A stretch of DNA of 64,000 nt from the NCBI GenBank assembly GCA_052390275.1, contig JBQTHD010000023.1:60410-124409 (forward strand). The letters run 5' to 3'. Origin of the DNA: JBQTHD01 sp052390275. GTDB taxonomy: Bacteria; Actinomycetota; Acidimicrobiia; Acidimicrobiales; AC-14. The notes under the pieces were generated by a model. That model had not been told where the DNA came from. It searched no databases and saw only the letters and a program-made list of their open reading frames with translations. Each line of letters starts with the position of its first letter. The stretch's first letter is position 1. A program made the position numbers and the translations under genes. This document shows, piece after piece, positions 26,378 to 33,800 of the stretch.

Positions 26378-27246
26378 CCGCCGTTCATTCCTCCAACGCA
26401 GTGGCGGCCGAGGTTGGCATGCTCAAGTACCACGGCCTGGGGAACGACTTCGTCATTCTCATCGAGCCCACTGCTTGCGCCGCCACCTCCGCTCCGGCGC
26501 CTCCCGGGGACCGAGGTCCGTTCGCGCGAGGCGCGGCGGTGGCCTGGGCGGATCTGGCCGCAGCGGTCTGCGATCGGCGAACGGGACTTGGAGCCGATGG
26601 ATTCATTCGAGCTACCAGGGCAGAAGTGGGCGCTGCCGCGCCGTGGCAGATGGAGTTGCGAAACGCCGACGGTGGTCTGGCCGAGATGAGCGGTAACGGG
26701 ATCCGCTGCCTGGCCCGGGCCCTGGCGGACGAGTCCTTCGAATCGGCGAAGGAGTTCACCATCGCCACGGGAGCAGGGCTGCGTTCGGTCATGATCGACT
26801 CCGATGGTCAGGTAGAGGTGACGATGGGAGCCGTTAAGATGAGCCCGGGCCCTGTCCTGGCAAGCCATGAACGGTCATGGTTTGTTGACGTTGGAAATCC
26901 GCATGTGGTTGTCGCGGTTGACGATCCCGCAGGGGTCGACCTGGCCCGGCTGGCTGCACAGGTGGGGGAAGTGAACCTGGAGGTGGTGGCGCCTGATCCG
27001 ACCCGAACGGGCCGGGTGCGGATGAGGGTCAACGAACGCGGGGTCGGCGAAACCCAGGCGTGCGGCACCGGATCGGTGGCTGCTGCGGCGGCTGCTCGAA
27101 AGTGGGGCTGGGTCGGAACGGTCGTATCGGTGGCCCAGCCCGGGGGGGTGCTGGGGGTCGACCTCACCCGCGACCAGGCGGTTCTGCGGGGGCCGGCAGT
27201 TCGGGTGGCTTCGGCAACCTTTGTCTACCGAACCCAAAGGGCGTGA
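26374..27246 (+). CDS. dapF: diaminopimelate epimerase
   Basis: About 290 residues from GTG 26374. The two active-site cysteines are in GNGIRCLARA and ETQACGTGSVAA. LKYHGLGNDFV and FVDVGNPHVVV are also canonical. It converts LL- to meso-diaminopimelate. Insertions of about 20 residues after IEPTACAATS make it slightly long. Overlaps both miaA and hflX by GTGA junctions, so the three are very likely co-transcribed. Confidence 0.96.
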   Translation: MTAVHSSNAVAAEVGMLKYHGLGNDFVILIEPTACAATSAPAPPGDRGPFARGAAVAWADLAAAVCDRRTGLGADGFIRATRAEVGAAAPWQMELRNADGGLAEMSGNGIRCLARALADESFESAKEFTIATGAGLRSVMIDSDGQVEVTMGAVKMSPGPVLASHERSWFVDVGNPHVVVAVDDPAGVDLARLAAQVGEVNLEVVAPDPTRTGRVRMRVNERGVGETQACGTGSVAAAAAARKWGWVGTVVSVAQPGGVLGVDLTRDQAVLRGPAVRVASATFVYRTQRA

Positions 27247-28589
27247 CCCCTGATATGTCGCTGATCGAACGGCATCGCCGGGAGACTGTGGTTCTGGTCG
27301 GAGTGGCCCTCGGCGGCGCCGACTCGGCTTCGGCACAGGCGTCCCTGGACGAGTTGGCCGCCCTTGCCGACACGGCCGGAGCGGATGAGGCGGCCCGGGT
27401 CCTCCAGCGCCGGGAGGCCCCGGATCCGGCCACCTTTGTGGGCAAGGGCAAGGCGGCCGAGCTACGGGAGTTGTCCGAGGCGGTGGATGCCGACACGGTC
27501 ATCTTCGACGACGAACTGAGTCCGGCACAGAGTCGCAACCTGGAGAAGCTTCTGGGCCGCACCGCCATCGACCGGGCCGCGCTGATCCTGGACATCTTCG
27601 CCCAGCACGCCCACACCCAGGAGGGCAAGGCCCAGGTGGAACTGGCGTTGCTCCGCTACCGCCTGCCCCGGCTGCGGGGCAAGGGCGTCGGACTCTCTCA
27701 GCAGGAGGGCCGGATCGGAACCCGGGGCCCGGGGGAGACCCAACTGGAGGTTGATCGGCGGCGACTGCTGCGCCGGGTCACTCGCCTGGAGGCCGACCTG
27801 GTGGAGTTGGCCCGCCATCGCGGGGTGCAGCGCAAGGCCCGGGTTCGCTCGGGCCTGGCGGGAGTGGCCCTGGTTGGCTACACCAACGCCGGAAAATCGA
27901 CCCTGCTGAACGCCTTGACCTCGGCCCACGTGCTGGCCGAGGACCGCTTGTTCGCCACCGTGGACCCCACTACCCGCCGTCTGGACCTGCCCGGCGGTGA
28001 ACGGGTGCTGCTCACTGACACGGTCGGATTCGTTCGCAAGCTTCCCCACCAGCTGGTCGATGCATTCCACTCCACCCTGGACGAGGTCCGCCAGGCGGAT
28101 CTGTTGTTGCATGTGGTCGACGCCTCCGCCGCCGATCCGGAAGGCCAGATGGAGGCTGTCAGTACGGTTCTCGCCGAGATCGGTGCCGATCAGATCCCCG
28201 TGACGGTGGTGCTCAACAAGACCGATCAGGCCAATCCTGATTCGCTGGCTGATCTTCTGGCCCGCTATCCCGACGCGGTCACCGTCTCGGGCCTGACCGG
28301 CGAAGGGCTGAACCAGTTGGCTTCCGCATTGGCCTGCGGGATCCGGTCGGTCAACCGGGTCGTTCGTCTCGCCATCCCCTATGACCGTGGGGACCTGGTC
28401 GCCTTCGTCCACCGGGCGGGCGAGGTCCTGGAGCTTTCCCATGGTCCGGCGGTGACCGATCTGCTGGTGCGCATCCCCGAGGCGGACTTGGCACGGGTGG
28501 CCGAATGGATGGTCACCGATCGCCCGGGATCGAACCGGTCGGAGGGGTCGGCCAAGGCCACCGACGAGGGCGGGGATATCGGGGGATGA
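27243..28589 (+). CDS. hflX: GTPase HflX
   Basis: About 448 residues from GTG 27243 (ATG 27255 is an alternative). N-terminal HflX domain VLVGVALGGADS, FVGKGKAAELREL, DDELSPAQSRNLEKLLG and RTAIDRAALILDIFAQHAHTQEGK; GTPase motifs GYTNAGKSTLLNALT, DPTTRRLDL, DTVGFVRKLPHQLVDAF and NKTDQ. HflX rescues stalled ribosomes. It follows dapF with a GTGA overlap and precedes dapC with an ATGA overlap. Confidence 0.96.
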   Translation: MTPDMSLIERHRRETVVLVGVALGGADSASAQASLDELAALADTAGADEAARVLQRREAPDPATFVGKGKAAELRELSEAVDADTVIFDDELSPAQSRNLEKLLGRTAIDRAALILDIFAQHAHTQEGKAQVELALLRYRLPRLRGKGVGLSQQEGRIGTRGPGETQLEVDRRRLLRRVTRLEADLVELARHRGVQRKARVRSGLAGVALVGYTNAGKSTLLNALTSAHVLAEDRLFATVDPTTRRLDLPGGERVLLTDTVGFVRKLPHQLVDAFHSTLDEVRQADLLLHVVDASAADPEGQMEAVSTVLAEIGADQIPVTVVLNKTDQANPDSLADLLARYPDAVTVSGLTGEGLNQLASALACGIRSVNRVVRLAIPYDRGDLVAFVHRAGEVLELSHGPAVTDLLVRIPEADLARVAEWMVTDRPGSNRSEGSAKATDEGGDIGG

Positions 28590-29710
28590 GCCCCGATGGT
28601 TTCGCCCTTGCGCCCTACCCGTATGACCGCCTCGGCCCGCTGGCGCAATTGGCGGCCGCCCATCCGGGTGGGGCGGTGGACCTCTCCATCGGAACGCCCA
28701 CCGACCCACCGGCGGCCAAGGTCCTCGCTGCCCTCGCTGGGTCCGGCGCCGAACGGGGGTACCCACCCTCGGTCGGCTCCGAACAGTTCCGTCGCAGCGC
28801 CACCGGGTGGATGCGACGGCGCCTGGGGGTGGAGGTGGACCCGGACCACGTTGGCGTCTGCATGGGAACCAAGGAGTTGGTGGCCCAGTTGCCCGGGTGG
28901 CTTCGTCTGCGCCGGCCGCAGCGGGACACGGTCCTTTATCCGGCGGTGTCGTATCCCACCTATGCCATGGGGGCGACCCTGGCCCGATGCAGGGCTGTGC
29001 CGGTGGCGGTCGACGACAACTGGCGGCTGCGGCTGGAATCGGTCGTCGAGGCCGACGCCGAACGGGCCCTGTGCCTGTGGACCAACAGCCCGGCCAATCC
29101 CACGGGGGCCGTCGACGATCTGGGGGCGGCGGCCGCCTGGGGGCGACGCTACGGGGTGCCGGTCATCTCGGACGAGTGCTACGTGGAGTTCACCTGGTCG
29201 GGTCCGCCGGAGACCGTGTTGAGCCACGGGTCGGCGGGAGTTCTGGCCGTTCACTCCCTGTCCAAGCGCTCCAACCTGGCCGGGCTGCGTGCCGGCTTCT
29301 ACGCCGGTGACGAGGAGTTGGTCGACTTCCTCCGGGAGGTCCGCAAGCATGCCGGCTTCATGGTTCCCGGCCCGGTTCAGGCTGCCGCGGCCGTGGCCCT
29401 CGACGACGACACCCATGTCGAGGTGCAACGTCAGAGGTACTCGGCCCGCCTCGCCCGATTGGCCGAGCTACTCCAAGCCGCCGGCGCCCGGGTAAGACCG
29501 CCGGAGGGAACGTTCTATCTGTGGGCCCAGGCCCCAACGCCCGACGCCTGGTCCTTCGCCCGGGCACTGGCCGCCAACGGGGGAATGCTTGTGGCCCCCG
29601 GGGATCTGTACGGTCCGGCTGGGGCCGGCTATGTGCGGGTGGCCGCGGTGGCCTCAACCGAGTTGATCACGCTGGTGGCCCGACGAATGGGACTTTCGCT
29701 GGCCCGGTGA
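28586..29710 (+). CDS. dapC: succinyldiaminopimelate transaminase (class I/II PLP aminotransferase)
   Basis: About 374 residues from ATG 28586 (ATGA overlap with hflX). Fold-type-I aminotransferase: GYPPSVGSEQFR, TNSPANPTGAV, SDECYVEF with PLP-binding Asp, and PLP lysine in HSLSKRSNLAGLRAGF. Together with dapF upstream and dapD/dapE downstream it most likely catalyses the N-succinyl-LL-2-amino-6-oxopimelate to N-succinyl-LL-DAP step. The assignment relies on family resemblance and context. Confidence 0.88.
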   Translation: MSPDGFALAPYPYDRLGPLAQLAAAHPGGAVDLSIGTPTDPPAAKVLAALAGSGAERGYPPSVGSEQFRRSATGWMRRRLGVEVDPDHVGVCMGTKELVAQLPGWLRLRRPQRDTVLYPAVSYPTYAMGATLARCRAVPVAVDDNWRLRLESVVEADAERALCLWTNSPANPTGAVDDLGAAAAWGRRYGVPVISDECYVEFTWSGPPETVLSHGSAGVLAVHSLSKRSNLAGLRAGFYAGDEELVDFLREVRKHAGFMVPGPVQAAAAVALDDDTHVEVQRQRYSARLARLAELLQAAGARVRPPEGTFYLWAQAPTPDAWSFARALAANGGMLVAPGDLYGPAGAGYVRVAAVASTELITLVARRMGLSLAR

Positions 29711-29755
29711 ATATCGTCCGATAATGCTTTGATACCTACACCGTGGAGTCGCTGA

Positions 29756-30238
29756 ATGCGCGAAATGAGCCAACGCTGGTGGTTGACCACCGATAAGGTC
29801 GATCTTGACATCGAAGCTGACGCTTCGGTTCTTTATGCCATGGTTTCCGACCTGCCCCGAATGGGGGAGTGGAGCCCAGAGTGTGAGCGTGTCGCCTGGG
29901 AGGGCGCGGTCGATGTGCCGGTGGAGGGGACCACTTTCATCGGTCACAACGCCGTCGGCCCGCGACGGCGTATCCGCTACTCCCGCCATGGTCGTGTGCT
30001 GGTGGCCGACCGAGGTCGGGAGTTCGCCTTCCTCACCGATGAGGGGGGCCGGGAGTCGACGGTTTGGCGCTACACCTTCTCCCCGTCCGGTAGCCGAACC
30101 AAAGTCACCGAGGCCTACGAGGTCCGATGGATTCCGACCTGGGCCCGGATCCTCGACGTCCCAACCAACCGCCACGCCCAGTTGCTGGCCAACATGGCCA
30201 CCACCCTCAAGAAGCTCAAGACAGCCGCCGACGGTTAG
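29756..30238 (+). CDS. SRPBCC (START-like) domain protein
   Basis: 160 residues. The pattern VDLDIEADASVLYAMVSDLPRMGEWSPEC matches the polyketide cyclase/dehydrase-like SRPBCC family, with a helix-grip fold and C-terminal long helix (RHAQLLANMATTLKKLKT). It may bind a hydrophobic ligand; the role is unknown. Its stop overlaps the convergent upstream hypothetical by 3-4 nt. Confidence 0.75.
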   Translation: MREMSQRWWLTTDKVDLDIEADASVLYAMVSDLPRMGEWSPECERVAWEGAVDVPVEGTTFIGHNAVGPRRRIRYSRHGRVLVADRGREFAFLTDEGGRESTVWRYTFSPSGSRTKVTEAYEVRWIPTWARILDVPTNRHAQLLANMATTLKKLKTAADG

Positions 30239-30801
30239 GCCCGGGTGGGGGGCCAGCCTGGGCGGTAGAGCTGGTCACCGTCGACGCCGACGACCAGCCA
30301 GCCAGCTTCGCCGTGGCGAAGTGCGAAGCGGCGGGCGAAGGCACCGGGCCCGGGACGCGCGCCTGGTGAATCGGCCTCGACGAAGCTGACCACCTCCGTG
30401 TCCACGCCGAGGATCTCGTCGCCGTCGATGGTCATCCAGGTCAGGACACTGAGGCCCCGCCAGATGGTCTGCCATCGGTGGACGATCTCCTTGGCGAAGA
30501 CGTCCCAGTAGCCGCTGTCGTGGCCGACGTCGGCCAGAGATGTGGCCACCGTGTCCCGTTCCTGTTCGGGACCGACCTGGTTGGGGCCGCTGCGGTGGGA
30601 CCAGATCCAGTCCTGGGCGAGCACCAGGCGGAACTCGGGATCGGTAAGGGGCCAGGCCTGATCGAGGCTGCCGTCGTCCATGACTGCCTTCACCCATAGC
30701 CGAGCCACCTCCTGGGCGGTGGCGATGGGCGATCCGCCGGCATCGTCGTTGCGCTCCGGGGCCAAAGGTCTGCTCCTGGGTCGAGCCGCTCGGTCTGACA
30801 T
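30235..30801 (-). CDS. hypothetical protein
   Basis: 188 residues. Contains VARLWVKAVMDDGSLDQAWPLTDPEFRLVLAQDWIW and FVEADSPGARPGPG. The alternation of alpha/beta with a LVVGVDGDQLYRPGW end suggests an NTF2-like domain, but this is a weak impression. No signal peptide or transmembrane helix. It is divergent from the large coiled-coil gene, with about 90 nt between, which probably holds both promoters. Confidence 0.55.
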   Translation of the reverse strand: MSDRAARPRSRPLAPERNDDAGGSPIATAQEVARLWVKAVMDDGSLDQAWPLTDPEFRLVLAQDWIWSHRSGPNQVGPEQERDTVATSLADVGHDSGYWDVFAKEIVHRWQTIWRGLSVLTWMTIDGDEILGVDTEVVSFVEADSPGARPGPGAFARRFALRHGEAGWLVVGVDGDQLYRPGWPPTRA

Positions 30802-30892
30802 GAGCCGGTGCCGGCCCGTGCTCGCTTGAGGCTAACGGGATTGCCGACATTCGGAGAGACGCCGTCGATGGGCCGACGGTGGTCGACGCATT

Positions 30893-33800
30893 GTGACAGC
30901 GGGTGCCGCGCCAGTAGGGTCCGAACGGCTGATGGATGCCATCGAGTCCCTCCCGGTCGACGTCCCCGGCCTCCACCAGGGGGTCCTGTGGCTGGCCCGC
31001 CAAGTTGAGGAGTTTGACCGCAGCCTCCAGGAAGCCTCCGGGGAGGTCGCAGGACTCAACGGGCGCCTGGCCGGGGTTGAGGTCCGCGAACAGGCCCTGG
31101 TGCGGGCGGCTCAGGGCATTGAGGGCTTCCGCCGGGAACTGGCCTGGGTCACCGCCGAGGTGAGAGCCCGGGGAGAGTTGGTCTCCGCCGCCACCCAACG
31201 TCTGGCAGTGATGGCCGAGACCATCGATGAGCTGCGGGATCATGCTGACCGCCGCCTGGGCGAAGTTGAAGGGCACTTGGAGAGCGTCGGTCCCGGGATC
31301 GTCAAGGCTTTGGTCCGGGGTGAGGCGGGCCGGATCGCCACCGGAGTGTTCGAGCGGGTCAATGAGGTCCGGGGTCGGCTGGAGAACCTGGAGGCTCAAT
31401 CCGGCCTTCTGGTCAGCGAGAACCAGCTGACCGCCGTGCTCGAGCGCTTGGGCGACCTTGAGGCCCGCCAGGCCCATGCCGGAACCTTCACCGAAACCCG
31501 CCTCGCCACCGTGCTCGAACGTCTCGCCGACCTGGAAGCCCGACAGGGTGAGGTCGAAGCAGAACCGCGGGTGGCCCCGGTGCTGGCGGCTGTGGAGCGC
31601 CTCGAGACGGCGATCCCGGCGATGGCGGACCGGATTGCGGCCCTGGGGAGGGACCAGGAACAGAGGGCCAGTACCGAGGCGGTGAACGTCCTGGAACGGC
31701 TGGTCGAGTCCCAGGCCCTGGCCATCGAGGCGGCCGAAGCCAATATGTCCGCCATGGCTGGCCGTCTGGAGGAGGTGGCCACGGGTCTGATCGGCCCTCT
31801 GCAGACCCGTGTCGACCAGTTGGCAGCCGATTTGATCGCTCCCCTGGACGCCCGCGTGGAGCAGATGGCAGCCGATTTGATCGCTCCCCTGGACGCCCGC
31901 GTGGAGCAGATGGCCACCGATTTGATCGCTCCCCTGGACGCCCGTGTGGAACACATGGCCACCGAGACCATCGCTTCCCTGGACGCGCGCGTGGAGCGGA
32001 TGGCCACCGATTTGATCGCTCCCCTGGACTCCCGCGTGGAGCAGATGGCCACCGAGACGATCGCTTCCCTGGACGCGCGCGTGGAACACATGGCCACCGA
32101 GACCATCGCTTCCCTGGACGCGCGCGTGGAGCGGATGGCCACCGATTTGATCGCTCCCCTGGACTCCCGCGTGGAGCAGATGGCGACTGAGGCGATCGGG
32201 GCTCTGGAAACCCGGGTTGACGCCTTGGCGGAAGGATTGAGGGAAGTGCCGCCCGGCATCGAGGAGGCGGTGTCCCGGGAGGCCGCAGTAATAGGCCAGG
32301 CGATAGACGAACTGCGCTGGCGGCTCGAACAGGTGGCAGGGGAGTCCCAAGCTGGTCTCGACGGGGTGACCGGGGTGGCCGCCGAGCGGCTGAGTCAGGC
32401 CCTGGACCGAATCGAAGCGGTCGAAGCGACGACGGCGACTCTGGCCGACCTCGATAGTCAGGTTTCCGCGTTGAACCAGCGGGCGCGCGAACAGGCTGCA
32501 GCCCTGTCTGCTTTGGAGTTGCGGGCCGAACCCCTGGAGGGGGCGGTGGGTGACCTCAGCGCCCAGGGGGCCGCCATCACCGCCATGGTCGCCGCCCTCG
32601 GGACCCGCACCGATCCGCTCGAGGCGTCATTGGACGAGTTGTCGGGCGACATCGTGCGCATCACATCGGAGATGGCCGCCAATCAGCAGTCCGGCCTGTG
32701 GGCCATCCAGGTTCGCACGGACGAGTTGGCGGCCCGACTCACGGCCGTGGAGACCTTGCCTGGGGATCTGGGCCAGACCCGAGAGGCACTGGCCGCTTTG
32801 GAGTCAGACATCGGGGAGGCCCGCCAGGCCGCCCTGGCCGCCACCACCGAGCAACTGGCCTCGCTGGCTCGGCTTCGGACTCTGGAATCGATGCCCGGGG
32901 ACCTGGAGGACGTGTACCGGGAGTTGGAACGGGTGGCCGACCTGGCCGGCGCGGCCGCCGGATCGGCGCTGGAGGCGATCGCCGGCCGGCTGGAACCGGT
33001 GGAGGCCACCGCCGAGGGCCTGCGGGCCGACCTGGACCGGCTGGAGACGGAGTTGTCCCAGGCCCTGGCGGCGGTGGCCGTGGTCGAGTCTGCCCAGGCA
33101 CAGCCCGCGACCGGGGCTGCGGTGGACGAACTGGTCGCACGGGTGCTTTCGCTCGAGGAGTCGTCCGGCGCCCTGGCTGCCGCCGGCCGGGAATCTGAGG
33201 AACGGCTGACAGGTTCGTTGGTCACCGTCGTGGCGAACGCGGTTGAGCCGATCGAATCCCGGCTGGCTTCGCTGGAGGCATTGTCGGGCGATGTGGAGTC
33301 GCTCTACCGGGAACTCGACCAGGTGGTGGAAGTGGCCACCACCCGTCAGGGAGAACTGTGGGCCATGGCCGATCCGGTCCGGGGCCTCCTCGACTCACTG
33401 CCTGCTCGGCTGGAGACGGTGGCCGCCCGGGTGGAGGAACTGGCCGGCAGGCTGGCTCCACTCGAGGAGCTTCCTGCGGGGATGCAGGCGGCCACCGAGA
33501 TGGTCCCCGGGCTGGAGGCTCGCCTGGCGGAGGTGACGGCCGCCACCGACGGGCTGCCGGAGGTGGTCGACGCACTGCGGGGACAGGTGCAGGCCGTGGC
33601 CGGGGAGATCCACATGGCCGCCACCAATGCTGAGCGGGCGGTGGACGACGGAGAGCAGATCGGGGAGGAGCTGCGAAGCGTCAAAGCCGACCTGGTTCGG
33701 ATGGAGGGCGAGGTCGGGGGAATCCACACCGAGATGACCGCCGTCAGCAGCGGCCTCAGCGAGGTTCGAAACGACGTCGTCCAGGTTCAGACCGACGTCG

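Noticed and set aside
30275..32350. A 691-codon minus-strand open frame opposite the coiled-coil gene
   Set aside because: It mirrors the 45-bp repeats (histidine-rich nonsense) and lacks any domain; a shadow frame.
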